DNA of 45,361 nt from an uncultured Bacteroidia bacterium (GTDB lineage: Bacteria > Bacteroidota > Bacteroidia > Bacteroidales > UBA932). The notes beneath the pieces were generated by a model, which was given only the letters and a program-made list of their open reading frames with translations, had not been told where the DNA came from and searched no databases. Positions 16,760-26,381 of this stretch are shown in pieces. The stretch's first letter is position 1; every line of letters starts with the position of its first letter. The position numbers and the translations under genes are program-made. The stretch spans positions 1 through 45,361 of the forward strand of contig CACWOZ010000014.1 in the NCBI GenBank assembly GCA_902762655.1, read 5' to 3'.

Positions 16760-18835
16760 ATGGACAGGGAAGCGGCACATAACAGGATTATCGAACTCAG
16801 GGCCATCCTGGAGGAGAACAGCCGGCGTTACTACGTTGACAACGCTCCCACCATGTCCGACTATGAGTACGATCAACTGATGCACGAACTGGAGACCCTG
16901 GAGGCGGATTTTCCCGAATTCGCCTCCGCGGACTCCCCTGCCGTCAAGGTAGGCAGTGACCTGGAAGGCTCTCCGGAGAACGGAGAACGCACCCGCGAAT
17001 TCGTGCAGAGGCGGCACCGCTATCCCATGCTCTCGCTCGGGAATACATATTCCATACAGGAGGTTGAGGAGTTCTCTGCCCGTGCCGACAAGACTCTGGG
17101 TTCAGCATTCACATATTGCTGCGAACTGAAATTCGATGGCACTGCCATCTGCCTCACCTACCGCCATGGAAAACTCGTTCAGGCGCTTACCAGGGGCGAC
17201 GGCATTGTCGGGGACGATGTCACCGAGAATGCCAGGCGTATCTCGAATATTCCCAAAGTGCTTCACGGGGACTATCCCGACGAATTCGAGATCCGCGGCG
17301 AAGTGCTTATGCCCTACGCTGCTTTCGACCGCCTAAACGAACTCCGTGTGCTTGATGACGAGCAGCCTTTTGCCAATCCCCGAAACGCCGCTTCCGGTTC
17401 ACTCAAACTGCTGAATCCGGACGAAGTCGCCCATCGCGGCCTTTGGTGTACTCTCTATCACATCCCGGCCCAGAGCCTGGACTTTGATTCCCACGACCAG
17501 GCCCTTGCGTCCGCGGCCTCCTGGGGGCTTCCGGTCTCAGACCTGCGCCGTATCTGCAGGAATATCTCGGAGATTAAGGACTTTATTGATTATTGGGATG
17601 TCCACCGCAAGGAACTTCCTTACGCGACCGATGGGGTTGTAATCAAAATCAACGAGATGGCTTTCCAGAGGGAACTTGGCTACACGGCGAAGTCTCCCCG
17701 CTGGGCAGTTGCCTACAAGTTTAAGGCTGAGCAGGCCCTGACCCCTATCCTGTCTATCGACTATCAGGTAGGACGTACCGGGGCCATCACACCCGTGGCA
17801 AACCTCGAGCCAGTGCTGCTTTCGGGCACTATGGTCAAAAGGGCCACACTAGTCAATGAAGACCAGATACGCGCCCTTGACATTCACGAGGGAGACTATG
17901 TGTACGTTGAGAAAGGCGGAGAGATAATTCCCAAGATTACTTCCGTCGAGCCCTCCCGGCGCAAACCAGGCGCGAAGGTACCGGTATTCCCACGAATCTG
18001 TCCAGACTGCGGTGCTCCTCTCGTGCGGGAAGAAGACGAGGCAAAGTGGTTCTGCCCAAACAGCGACGGCTGCCCTATGCAGATCAAGGGGGAACTCCTT
18101 CATTTTACAGGACGCAGGGCCATGGACATACTTGCCGGTGAGGCCACAGTCGGGCAACTCTACAGTCTGGGATACGCGAAAACCCCTGCGGACCTCTACG
18201 ACCTCACACCCCGCCAGCTCACCAGCCTGGAAGGGTGGAAGGAGAAGTCCGCCCTTCGCTTTACCGCCAGTCTGGACAAATCCAAGACCGTTCCATTCGA
18301 GCGAGTGCTATTTGCGCTTGGAATCCGTTTTGTCGGGGAGACTACGGCCAAGACGCTTGCACGCCATTTCGGCAGCATCGATGCCTTGGCAGCCGCAAGC
18401 GAAGAAGAATTGAAAAGCGTCCCGGACGTTGGGGACGTCTGCGCAAAGAGCATCTACGATTATTTCCGCGACCAGCGTCACCTGGAGGAAATCGGCAGGC
18501 TTAAGGCTCACGGGTTGCATTTCAGTACGGAACAGCAAGCCGAAGCGGCCTCCGATGCCCTCGCTGGCAAAGTAATAGTCATCTCCGGGACGTTCAGCAT
18601 CTCAAGGGACGAGATGAAAGCACTGATCGAAAAACACGGCGGAAAGAATTCCGGCAGCATCAGTTCCAGAACATCCTTCCTTCTTGCAGGCGCGAAACCC
18701 GGCCCCGAGAAGATACTCAGATGCGAAGAACTTGGCGTGCCTGTCATGGATGAGGATTCTTTCATGGCACTTCTTCCTGCCGAAGTCAAAGCAGTTCCGC
18801 AAACGGAATCCGTCGAACAACTTAGCCTGTTTTAG
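16760..18835 (+). CDS. ligA: NAD-dependent DNA ligase
   Basis: Seals nicks during replication and repair using NAD+. The domain order is complete: domain Ia and the adenylation domain with the catalytic lysine K124 in ELKFDG, OB fold (about 320-400), a four-cysteine zinc finger (CPDC followed by CPNSDGC, near 415-440), a helix-hairpin-helix region (about 460-590) and a BRCT domain (about 605-680). The 691-residue length is typical. Two bases separate its stop from the YihY gene, which suggests an operon. Confidence 0.97.
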   Translation: MDREAAHNRIIELRAILEENSRRYYVDNAPTMSDYEYDQLMHELETLEADFPEFASADSPAVKVGSDLEGSPENGERTREFVQRRHRYPMLSLGNTYSIQEVEEFSARADKTLGSAFTYCCELKFDGTAICLTYRHGKLVQALTRGDGIVGDDVTENARRISNIPKVLHGDYPDEFEIRGEVLMPYAAFDRLNELRVLDDEQPFANPRNAASGSLKLLNPDEVAHRGLWCTLYHIPAQSLDFDSHDQALASAASWGLPVSDLRRICRNISEIKDFIDYWDVHRKELPYATDGVVIKINEMAFQRELGYTAKSPRWAVAYKFKAEQALTPILSIDYQVGRTGAITPVANLEPVLLSGTMVKRATLVNEDQIRALDIHEGDYVYVEKGGEIIPKITSVEPSRRKPGAKVPVFPRICPDCGAPLVREEDEAKWFCPNSDGCPMQIKGELLHFTGRRAMDILAGEATVGQLYSLGYAKTPADLYDLTPRQLTSLEGWKEKSALRFTASLDKSKTVPFERVLFALGIRFVGETTAKTLARHFGSIDALAAASEEELKSVPDVGDVCAKSIYDYFRDQRHLEEIGRLKAHGLHFSTEQQAEAASDALAGKVIVISGTFSISRDEMKALIEKHGGKNSGSISSRTSFLLAGAKPGPEKILRCEELGVPVMDEDSFMALLPAEVKAVPQTESVEQLSLF

Positions 18836-18837
18836 AT

Positions 18838-19767
18838 ATGCGAAAATACGAGATGACAGACAGGAAGGTTACCTGGAAGGACATTAAGGAACTATTCACC
18901 GACAAAATCTGGGGCATGGAAACGGACTTCGCCACAGGTGCATGGCGTCACCTTGTGAGTTTTATCCGCATAGTCCGCAAGACCTTCGATACCTTCGCCG
19001 AGAACCGCATGGGATTCCAGTGTGTGGCTCTGAGTTATTTTGTCACGCTGGCGATTGTTCCGCTCACGGCTTTCATCTTCTTCGTTTCCAACGGTCTGCA
19101 TCTCGCCGACAAATTGGAGGTCCTCCTGCTTAAGATACTTCCCAATAATCTGGACCTTGTGAACATCGCTATATCTAAGGCGGACAATATTATCGCTGCG
19201 GCCAAGTCCGGCCCGGTGGGTTTTGCCTCCGCCTTCCTTTTCCTTTGGACTGTCATCTGGCTCATGTTCCAGACAGAACGGGTGTTCAACAATGTATGGG
19301 GCATACGCAAGATTCCCCGCAAGACATACAAGCGTTTCGGGTTTTACCTTGGCCTGCTCTTCCTGTTGCCCTTCATAGTTATCATCTTCGCATATGGAAT
19401 TGCCCTGTATTCCAATGCCGTGTCCCTGATAGGCCTAGATGCTGAGCACCTTTCCAGATTCGTCGGCTGGCTGCTGTTCTATGCTGTAGTCGTATTCACG
19501 CTCTCCGCTGCATACAAGTATATCCCGGCCTGTATTGTCGTATATAGACATGCTCTGGTCGCAGCACTGTTCTCCGGGGCAATATTCTGTCTTTTCCAGT
19601 ATATGTATCTGGAGACGCAGATGTTCGTCAACCGGCTGAACGCCGTTTATGGAGTCATCGCGGCCATTCCTCTCTTCCTGATCTGGCTGAATTACAGTTT
19701 CCAGATCATTATGTACGGAGCGCAACTTACATATGCGCTCCAGGATGAATACAAGACAGATTTATGA
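18838..19767 (+). CDS. YihY/UPF0761 family inner-membrane protein
   Basis: 309-residue polytopic membrane protein with about six hydrophobic helices after a 70-residue N-terminal cytoplasmic part. Family features include GFQCVALSYFVTLAIVPL and the SAFLFLWTVIWL-type helix followed by a NVWGIR segment. Members are often mislabelled RNase BN; they are not nucleases. The molecular function is unknown. Its last four bases overlap the start of the RelA/SpoT gene (ATGA), so the two are coupled. Confidence 0.88.
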   Translation: MRKYEMTDRKVTWKDIKELFTDKIWGMETDFATGAWRHLVSFIRIVRKTFDTFAENRMGFQCVALSYFVTLAIVPLTAFIFFVSNGLHLADKLEVLLLKILPNNLDLVNIAISKADNIIAAAKSGPVGFASAFLFLWTVIWLMFQTERVFNNVWGIRKIPRKTYKRFGFYLGLLFLLPFIVIIFAYGIALYSNAVSLIGLDAEHLSRFVGWLLFYAVVVFTLSAAYKYIPACIVVYRHALVAALFSGAIFCLFQYMYLETQMFVNRLNAVYGVIAAIPLFLIWLNYSFQIIMYGAQLTYALQDEYKTDL

Positions 19768-21923
19768 GCGGTATATCCAAATTCACGATAAAGGACTACA
19801 ATCAGATCCGCAAAGAGTGGAGCCGGCTGTATTCAAAAGCGGCCGTACGCTGCCGTGATGAAGAAGAACTCGCTGTGGTCCACAAAGCCTTCGATTTCGC
19901 GAACCAGGCTCACAGACATGTACGCCGCCGTTCCGGTGAACCATACATTCTTCATCCCATCCAGGTGGCAGAAATCGTGGTGGAGGAGATAGGCCTTGGC
20001 TACAAATCGATTTCCGCGGCATTGCTTCACGATGTGGTTGAAGATACCGACTACACCATAGAGGATATACGCAATCTTTTCGGTGACCATATCGCCCTTC
20101 TCGTGGACGGACTGACAAAGATCAAGACCGTACTGGACAACGAAGTGCATAAACGCGGCCCCATGACATCCGCCGAAAGCATCCAGGCCGAAAATCTCAA
20201 AAGGATCCTGCTTACTCTCAACGATGACGTCCGGGTGGTCCTGATCAAACTGGCTGACCGCCTGCATAACTGTAGGACAATCGAATACATGCCCGAGCAC
20301 AAGCGGGACAAGATACTGAGCGAGACGATGTTCATTTTCATCCCCCTCGCCCATCGTCTGGGACTGTACGGTGTGAAATCGGAAATGGAAAATATATGGC
20401 TCCGTTTCAAGGAACCGGATGCATATAGGGATATCTCCGAGCGAGTCAGCCGCAATGTGGCGGAGAGGGATGCCGAGATCAATGAATTCATCACCCCCAT
20501 CGAGACTGCTCTAAAACAGGCAGACCTCTCGTTCCGCATCAAGAAGCGCATCAAGACGCCTTATTCCATCTGGTTCAAGATGCACACCAAGAATGTTCCG
20601 TTCGAGCAGATATACGACCTTTATGCAGTCCGCATCATCTTCGACCAGTCTTCCGATCCCGAAACCGAGAGACGTCAGGCCTATCTTATCTACTCAATCC
20701 TGATCGGGCTTTACACCTCGCAGCAGAGCCGATTCCGGGACTGGATATCCACCCCCAAAAGCAACGGCTACGAAGCTCTGCACTGCACACTGATGAGCAG
20801 GTCCGGATTCTGGATCGAGGTGCAGATACGCTCGCAGCGCATGGATGACATCGCCGAGAAAGGAATAGCTGCTCACTGGTCCTACAAGAACAACGGCTAC
20901 ATCTCCGAGGTTGACAGCGAGATGGACAAATGGCTGAAGAAAGTACAGGAGATTCTTGTAAGCACTGACGTGAATGCACTCGAACTCCTGGATATTATCC
21001 ATAAAGACCTGATAACCACGGATATAGTTGTGTTTACCCCCAAGGGCGAACAGCGTTCCATCCAGAATGGAGCGACGGCGCTCGACCTTGCATACAATAT
21101 CCACACGCATATCGGCAACCAGGCCATCGCCGCCAAAGTCAACATGAAACTCGCTCCACTCTCAACCGTTCTCAAGGCGGGAGACCAGGTGGAGATAATT
21201 ACTGCATCCAGCGCCCATCCCCAGGTGGAGTGGCTGCAGTTCCTCCAGACAAGACATGCCCGAAATCTCGTGATAGAGTATTTCCGGAGGAGCAGGCGCG
21301 CCCTTGTAGAAAAAGGCAAGGAAATTTATTCGGAACGCCTGTCGGTCATGGGGCTTGAGTGCAACAAGGAGAATCTCAAGAAATTGCTGAAGCATACCAT
21401 GCTGAACGACGCTACCGAGTTGTACTTCCGCGTCGGCTTGGGGCTGTTCGGGCCTGAAACCTTCCGCGATGCATTCTCCGGCATGAAATCTCGTTCAGGT
21501 CGTGGCGGCTATATCCTCTCCCCGTGCTGCAACCCCATCCCCGGTGATCCTGTAATAGGCTTCCGGGCCGATGACGGCACGGTGATTGTACATAAGAAAT
21601 CGTGCCCGGAGGTCGAGAAACTTGCTCTCGAATACGGCAGCTCCCGTTTTGTGGTGGTCGATAATTTCGACTCCGAATTCGAGGATTTTCCCGTGCGCCT
21701 TTCGCTTCGCGGCATCGACAAAAAGGGTCTGCTGAGCAAGATCAGCCAGTTCATCTCCCTTACCATGGAGATCAACATACGCGAGATTCATCTTGGAGGC
21801 AAGGACGGTGTGGTGGAAGGTTATATCGAGATGCTTGTTCACGACAAGAAGAATCTGGAAACGATGATACACGGCCTTCTCAGCATCGACGGCATTCAGG
21901 ATGTCATCAGAACGGATATATAA
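19764..21923 (+). CDS. bifunctional (p)ppGpp synthetase/hydrolase, RelA/SpoT family
   Basis: Controls the stringent-response alarmone. The N-terminal HD hydrolase domain has the metal-binding HDVVEDTD segment and the LADRLHNCRT motif. The synthetase domain carries RFRDWISTPKSNGYEALH and the EVQIRSQRMDDIAEKG segment. A TGS domain (VFTPKGEQ onward, about residues 415-475), a helical region, a Cys-containing conserved segment (SPCCNPIPGD) and a C-terminal ACT domain complete it. Since the HD motif is intact, hydrolysis is expected as well as synthesis. 719 residues, normal for Rsh proteins. It is tightly linked on both sides (4-bp and 1-bp overlaps). Confidence 0.95.
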   Translation: MSGISKFTIKDYNQIRKEWSRLYSKAAVRCRDEEELAVVHKAFDFANQAHRHVRRRSGEPYILHPIQVAEIVVEEIGLGYKSISAALLHDVVEDTDYTIEDIRNLFGDHIALLVDGLTKIKTVLDNEVHKRGPMTSAESIQAENLKRILLTLNDDVRVVLIKLADRLHNCRTIEYMPEHKRDKILSETMFIFIPLAHRLGLYGVKSEMENIWLRFKEPDAYRDISERVSRNVAERDAEINEFITPIETALKQADLSFRIKKRIKTPYSIWFKMHTKNVPFEQIYDLYAVRIIFDQSSDPETERRQAYLIYSILIGLYTSQQSRFRDWISTPKSNGYEALHCTLMSRSGFWIEVQIRSQRMDDIAEKGIAAHWSYKNNGYISEVDSEMDKWLKKVQEILVSTDVNALELLDIIHKDLITTDIVVFTPKGEQRSIQNGATALDLAYNIHTHIGNQAIAAKVNMKLAPLSTVLKAGDQVEIITASSAHPQVEWLQFLQTRHARNLVIEYFRRSRRALVEKGKEIYSERLSVMGLECNKENLKKLLKHTMLNDATELYFRVGLGLFGPETFRDAFSGMKSRSGRGGYILSPCCNPIPGDPVIGFRADDGTVIVHKKSCPEVEKLALEYGSSRFVVVDNFDSEFEDFPVRLSLRGIDKKGLLSKISQFISLTMEINIREIHLGGKDGVVEGYIEMLVHDKKNLETMIHGLLSIDGIQDVIRTDI

Positions 21924-23716
21924 TGAAGAAATATATACCCCTCATAATCGCCTTGTTCGCATTGACTGCACCGATGCTGATGCCGTCATGCGCAAACACA
22001 ACGACACCCCCTTCCGGCGGAGACAAGGATACGATTCCTCCCTACATCACCAATATCCGTCCGTTGCCGGGAGTTACATCTTTCCCTCTGGAAAAGGGGC
22101 GCATAGTGTTCGAATTCAACGAAAACATCAAGGTAAAGACCGCCACCGACATCTTCCTCTCCCCTCCTCTTGAGAAGAGAGTCAAATCGAAAGCAAACGG
22201 CAAGAGTCTGGTCATCTCTTTCGACTGCCCCCTTGAGCCGAACACAACCTACACTCTGAATCTCAACTCGGCGATCGTTGACAACAATGAGGACAACCGC
22301 TTCCCCGGTTTTACCTATGTGTTTTCTACGGGTGAGCAGATAGATTCCATGTTCATCACCGGCACCGTGCTTGACTGCAACACCCTGTCCCCCATCAAAG
22401 GGGCTACGGTCATGCTATATAAAGACCACTCCGATTCTGCGGTATTCCTCCAGAGACCTTTCGCGGCCGGCAAAACCGATGACTGGGGCTATTTCGTGCT
22501 CCCATACATTCAGGATACCCTGTACAGGATATACGCTATGAAGGATGCTTCCGGAGACAACATCTATTCGCCGGACGTGGACAGGATAGCATTCATCGAC
22601 TCCCTGATCCGCCCTGAATGGAAAGTTGCGGATTCGATCCCCGAGTTGCTCAAATACGACATGACCGACACCCTCGGCTGTCGCGAGCGCAGGAGCCAGT
22701 ACGAACTCAAGGTCTTCCGTGAAAGGCCGACAAAGCAGTACATAGTCAACAAGGTACGCATGTCCCCCAGGTCGGCATATATTACCTTTATGGCCCAGGA
22801 TGCATGGATTGACTCACTTTGGTTCGGTGGTTATCCTGCCGACAGGGTGATTTCCCAGTTCAATATACTCCAGGACAGTCTGGAACTATGGCTCAACGAC
22901 CGCCGTCCGGCACCGGATACCCTTCATCTTTTCGTTAATTACAGGAAGACGGACAGCCTGGGCCTGATGAAACCGGAACTGGAGCATATACGTCTGGTCA
23001 TGGATCCTGAAGTAGCGAAGAATTATTCCCGGAGCCGCAGGCGTAACCTCAAGCACGAAGACACCACCTGCGTGTTCTCCCTTAAGGCTGAGCCCGAGAA
23101 CGTAGAAAAAGACGGCTTTATCCTGGAATTCAACTATCCGATTATTTACGAGAATTTCGACTCACTGAAATTCCGCTATGTCAACCCCAAGCAGAAAGAG
23201 TTCACCGACAAGTTCACTGTCGAGATGGATTCCCTGAATCTGCGTCGCTATATCATCCGCCCCAAGGTGAAGATGCAGCCAGGCTTCGAATATTTCCTGA
23301 AAGTGCCTCACAGGAGTTTCAGGGACATAAACGGGTTCTGGTCGGACAGTACAGAAGTGAAGGTATCCCTGCCTACGGACGAATCCCTCAGTCAGTTGAC
23401 GGCCGTGATGACAGGGGTGGACAGGAAGTACATTGTTGACTTGCTCGACGAAAAGCGCTCAAAGGTTATCCGGTCCTATATTATCGAGAAAGACTGCAGC
23501 CTGGCCTTCCCTTACCTCAAGGAAGGAAAGTATTCAATACGTGTTGCCGATGATGGAAATAAGAACTCCATTGTCGATACGGGCGATCTTCTCCAGCATC
23601 GGCAGCCGGAGCCTGTACGTTTCGTGAAATTCGGTGAAAGCGAGTATCTCGACGTCATGAAATCCGCAGAATTGGAACAGTCTATAGATCTGTCCGAATT
23701 GTTCAGAAAACAATGA
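21923..23716 (+). CDS. lipoprotein with N-terminal Ig-like (Big_5) domain
   Basis: 597 residues beginning with a lipoprotein signal; the lipobox is LMPSCANT. A proline/glycine linker (TPPSGGDKD) is followed by an SbsA-type Ig-like domain (about residues 35-130, with the IVFEFNENIKVK strand) and a middle carboxypeptidase-regulatory-like segment (GATVMLYKD). Further beta-rich regions extend to the C-terminus. Such proteins are widespread and uncharacterised in Bacteroidetes, and probably face the periplasm or surface. It starts on the last base of the RelA/SpoT stop (TAATG), and its end overlaps the next gene by four bases, so all three are co-translated. Confidence 0.8.
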   Translation: MKKYIPLIIALFALTAPMLMPSCANTTTPPSGGDKDTIPPYITNIRPLPGVTSFPLEKGRIVFEFNENIKVKTATDIFLSPPLEKRVKSKANGKSLVISFDCPLEPNTTYTLNLNSAIVDNNEDNRFPGFTYVFSTGEQIDSMFITGTVLDCNTLSPIKGATVMLYKDHSDSAVFLQRPFAAGKTDDWGYFVLPYIQDTLYRIYAMKDASGDNIYSPDVDRIAFIDSLIRPEWKVADSIPELLKYDMTDTLGCRERRSQYELKVFRERPTKQYIVNKVRMSPRSAYITFMAQDAWIDSLWFGGYPADRVISQFNILQDSLELWLNDRRPAPDTLHLFVNYRKTDSLGLMKPELEHIRLVMDPEVAKNYSRSRRRNLKHEDTTCVFSLKAEPENVEKDGFILEFNYPIIYENFDSLKFRYVNPKQKEFTDKFTVEMDSLNLRRYIIRPKVKMQPGFEYFLKVPHRSFRDINGFWSDSTEVKVSLPTDESLSQLTAVMTGVDRKYIVDLLDEKRSKVIRSYIIEKDCSLAFPYLKEGKYSIRVADDGNKNSIVDTGDLLQHRQPEPVRFVKFGESEYLDVMKSAELEQSIDLSELFRKQ

Positions 23717-24510
23717 AGAGAATAGCCGTCATAACCATTCTGATGTGTGCATTCCTCGGTTCGCATGCCCAGGAAATAAACAACTACGACCTTATCGGCG
23801 TTAACTACGGTGTGACGTATTCGCAGATGTCTTTCAATCCCCCGGTCAAGCAGGAGTGGATTTTTAATCCACTGTACGCCTCGGTGAATTATACTCACTA
23901 TCTGAAACTGTTTGACTATATGCCCTACTTCGGATACCAGATCGGCATCGCCTACGGGCACGAAGGGTACAAATTCAAGGAGAACAAGGAGACAGGGACC
24001 ATCTACAATATAGAAGGAGCTACGCAAGCCGTCATGGATGTTGTGGAGGTGCCTTTCCTTGCTCATTTCCACTTTGATGCCCTGCATTTCAAGATCATGG
24101 CGAATGCCGGTCTCTACGGGGGCTACAGACGCACCATACGAAGGGAGGGCCCCAACGTTACGGAAGGCCTTGAGCGTGCCTTTAAATCAACCGACAGGCA
24201 GCCGGAGTACGGCCTCCAGGGTGGCGTAGGCCTGGGATTCGTATTCAGTCCATTTGAATTTCATTTGAATGCGTTGCTCAGATACTCATGGTCCAGCATT
24301 TACACGCCGGACTCCTCACCAAGCATTTATAATCAGTACTACTACCGCTTCGCTTATCCGCTGGACCTGAACATCACCGCTGGAATCTATTTCCAACTCA
24401 CAAAGCGGACTGGCCGTACTTCAAGAGATTTGAAGCGGCAGGCTAAGGAGATAGTTATCAAAGGATGGGAATTGGAACATGGAGACACTGAAAGTCAAGA
24501 TAGGCAATAA
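23713..24510 (+). CDS. outer-membrane beta-barrel protein (PorT-like size)
   Basis: 265 residues with a clear signal peptide (ending SHAQ) and then aromatic-alternating strands (SVNYTHYLKLFDYMPYFGYQ, LNALLRYSWSS). These fit an 8-strand barrel of the outer-membrane beta-barrel/PorT class. No type IX secretion gene is adjacent, so a PorT assignment would be a guess. The tail is basic and hydrophilic. Its last 32 bases overlap the start of ispG in another frame. Confidence 0.65.
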   Translation: MKRIAVITILMCAFLGSHAQEINNYDLIGVNYGVTYSQMSFNPPVKQEWIFNPLYASVNYTHYLKLFDYMPYFGYQIGIAYGHEGYKFKENKETGTIYNIEGATQAVMDVVEVPFLAHFHFDALHFKIMANAGLYGGYRRTIRREGPNVTEGLERAFKSTDRQPEYGLQGGVGLGFVFSPFEFHLNALLRYSWSSIYTPDSSPSIYNQYYYRFAYPLDLNITAGIYFQLTKRTGRTSRDLKRQAKEIVIKGWELEHGDTESQDRQ

Positions 24511-25735
24511 TCTCGTAATCGGAGAACAGGGGCACATAGTCGTCCAGACCATGTGCAATACACATACCGACGATATCGACGGCACAGTCGCGCAGTGCAA
24601 GCGTATGGTTGAAGCGGGTGCAGAACTCATCCGCATAACTGTACCCGGTATGAAAGATGTACCATGCATAGCCGAGATCAAGTCCAGTCTTCGTTCGGAG
24701 GGCATAAGCACACCCCTTGTTGCCGATATCCATTTTTCATCCGATACAGCTATTGCCGTTGCCAGGGTTGTGGAGAAAGTACGTATCAATCCTGGAAACT
24801 TCAATCCGGACCATGAAGTGGCCAGGGCTCGTTTTGCAGAGCTTATAAAGGTCTGTAAGGAATATGGCACAGCCATACGCATAGGCATCAACCACGGCTC
24901 CCTGGGACGCTATATCACCGAAAAATACGGCAACACTCCCCTTGCTATGGCAAAGGCTGCCATGGAGTGGCTGCAAATGTGTATAGACAACGATTTCTAT
25001 CAGGCAGTCGTATCACTTAAGTCCAGCAATACGATAGTAATGGTGGACGCCTATCGCATTCTTCATTCTTTCATGGAAGAAAGCGGTGTGCTTTTCCCTA
25101 TGCATCTGGGAGTTACAGAGGCTGGAAACGGCGACAGCGGCAGGATCAAGTCCTGCGTCGGCATCGCTGCTCTGCTTAGCCTGGGAATAGGAAACACCGT
25201 ACGCGTTTCACTGACGGAAGATCCTGTGAACGAACTGCCTGTCGCCCGATACCTCGCCGAGCGTTACGGCGGGAAGCCTATCTCCATGCCTGCCTCGCGC
25301 GAAAGGGCAATTCTCGACGCTGCCTGCACATTCGGCCCGTCCCTGCTCCTGCATAAGACAGATACTGCCGAGATACATACCGGCCTGGGCGATGAGTTCG
25401 ACGCTTATCTGACGGACGAAATCATGCAGGCAGCCCGCAGGCGTTTCTATAAGCCCGAATACATTGCCTGCCCCGGCTGCGGACGTACCATGTACAATCT
25501 GCAGGAGGCTTTTGAGAAAGTCAAGGCCAGGACTTCGCATCTCAAAGGTATGGTGATAGCCGTCATGGGGTGCATAGTCAACGGCCCGGGAGAGATGGCC
25601 GATGCCGACTGGGGCTATGTAGGAGAGGGTAACGGCAAGGTGAGCATATACAAAAAGAATGTGCCCGTCCTGAGGCACATTCCAGAAGATGAAGCTCCTG
25701 ATAAATTACTGGAACTTATTGAATCTCAGCAATAA
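24479..25735 (+). CDS. ispG: 4-hydroxy-3-methylbut-2-enyl diphosphate synthase, compact form
   Basis: Iron-sulfur enzyme of the MEP isoprenoid pathway (MEcPP to HMBPP). The TIM-barrel domain covers about residues 1-270 (VVQTMCNT, RINPGNF, GINHGSLG). The C-terminal 4Fe-4S domain has CPGCGR and the distal MGCIVNGPGE cysteine. At 418 residues it lacks the roughly 200-residue insert usual in Bacteroidetes and plant IspG. Between VARYLAERYGG and the CPGC motif only about 65 residues remain, including an LTDEIMQAARRRF segment that in the long form follows the insert. The start at 24479 fits the family N-terminus despite overlapping the preceding gene by 32 bases. Confidence 0.93.
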   Translation: METLKVKIGNNLVIGEQGHIVVQTMCNTHTDDIDGTVAQCKRMVEAGAELIRITVPGMKDVPCIAEIKSSLRSEGISTPLVADIHFSSDTAIAVARVVEKVRINPGNFNPDHEVARARFAELIKVCKEYGTAIRIGINHGSLGRYITEKYGNTPLAMAKAAMEWLQMCIDNDFYQAVVSLKSSNTIVMVDAYRILHSFMEESGVLFPMHLGVTEAGNGDSGRIKSCVGIAALLSLGIGNTVRVSLTEDPVNELPVARYLAERYGGKPISMPASRERAILDAACTFGPSLLLHKTDTAEIHTGLGDEFDAYLTDEIMQAARRRFYKPEYIACPGCGRTMYNLQEAFEKVKARTSHLKGMVIAVMGCIVNGPGEMADADWGYVGEGNGKVSIYKKNVPVLRHIPEDEAPDKLLELIESQQ

Positions 25736-26381
25736 GGGTTTCGCAGGCCGTAGTCAGTTCCCCCAACTTCACCTTTACTTCCGCATCAAGCGGTAGGAAG
25801 ATGTCGAGACGTGATCCGAACTTGATGATTCCACACTGCTCACCAGCCTTGACTTTGAGTCCGGGTTTTGCATAGTTCACTATCCTGCGCGCGAAGGTGC
25901 CCGCGTGCTGTTTGAAAAGCACCTCGGCCCCGGAATCGGTGCGTATGCATACGGACGTGTGCTCATTCTCTTCGGATGCCTTGGGCTTGAATGCCAGGAG
26001 ATGTTTGCCGGGATGATACTTGTAGTATGTCACTTCCCCGGTGACCGGCCAGAAATTGGCGTGGACATCGAAGAAATTCATATACACGCAAATCCTTTTG
26101 CAATTCCTCATAAGATACTCTCCTTCGTAGTATTCGTCGATAATGACTACCTTGCCGTCCGCTGCGGATGTGACAAGCTTGTCGCTTCCGGCCGGGGTGC
26201 GGTCAGGAACGCGGAAAAAGAATAACTGCCAGATGCAGAACACCCATCCGAAAACAATGAGAGGCCACTTTATCCATGCCACAGGCACGAATTTCCAAAT
26301 AAGATATATGAGAATTGCTGCAATGATGAATACCACAGCAAGGGTTCCGTATGAGTCGTGGTCTATTCTCGGCATGGTCAA
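25716..26381 (-). CDS. psd: phosphatidylserine decarboxylase-related protein
   Basis: Makes phosphatidylethanolamine from phosphatidylserine. The 221-residue protein belongs to the short, archaetidylserine-decarboxylase-like branch. Two N-terminal membrane segments (about 12-30 and 36-56) precede the conserved FMNFFDVH-type segment (here YMNFFDVHANFWP). The C-terminal FGS site at G189-S190 is where self-cleavage would create the pyruvoyl group. It overlaps cdsA upstream by four bases (same strand) and the convergent ispG gene by 20 bases. Starting at 26375 instead would remove two residues. Confidence 0.88.
   Translation of the reverse strand: MTMPRIDHDSYGTLAVVFIIAAILIYLIWKFVPVAWIKWPLIVFGWVFCIWQLFFFRVPDRTPAGSDKLVTSAADGKVVIIDEYYEGEYLMRNCKRICVYMNFFDVHANFWPVTGEVTYYKYHPGKHLLAFKPKASEENEHTSVCIRTDSGAEVLFKQHAGTFARRIVNYAKPGLKVKAGEQCGIIKFGSRLDIFLPLDAEVKVKLGELTTACETLIAEIQ

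Noticed and set aside
15725-17017. Minus-strand open frame (430 codons) opposite pfp and ligA
   Set aside because: It is explained by codon bias of the plus-strand genes, and the translation is Val/Gly/Asp-rich without motifs.
18838-19767. Annotation of the YihY protein as ribonuclease BN
   Set aside because: The protein is a polytopic membrane protein without nuclease motifs. The RNase BN name for this family is a historical error.
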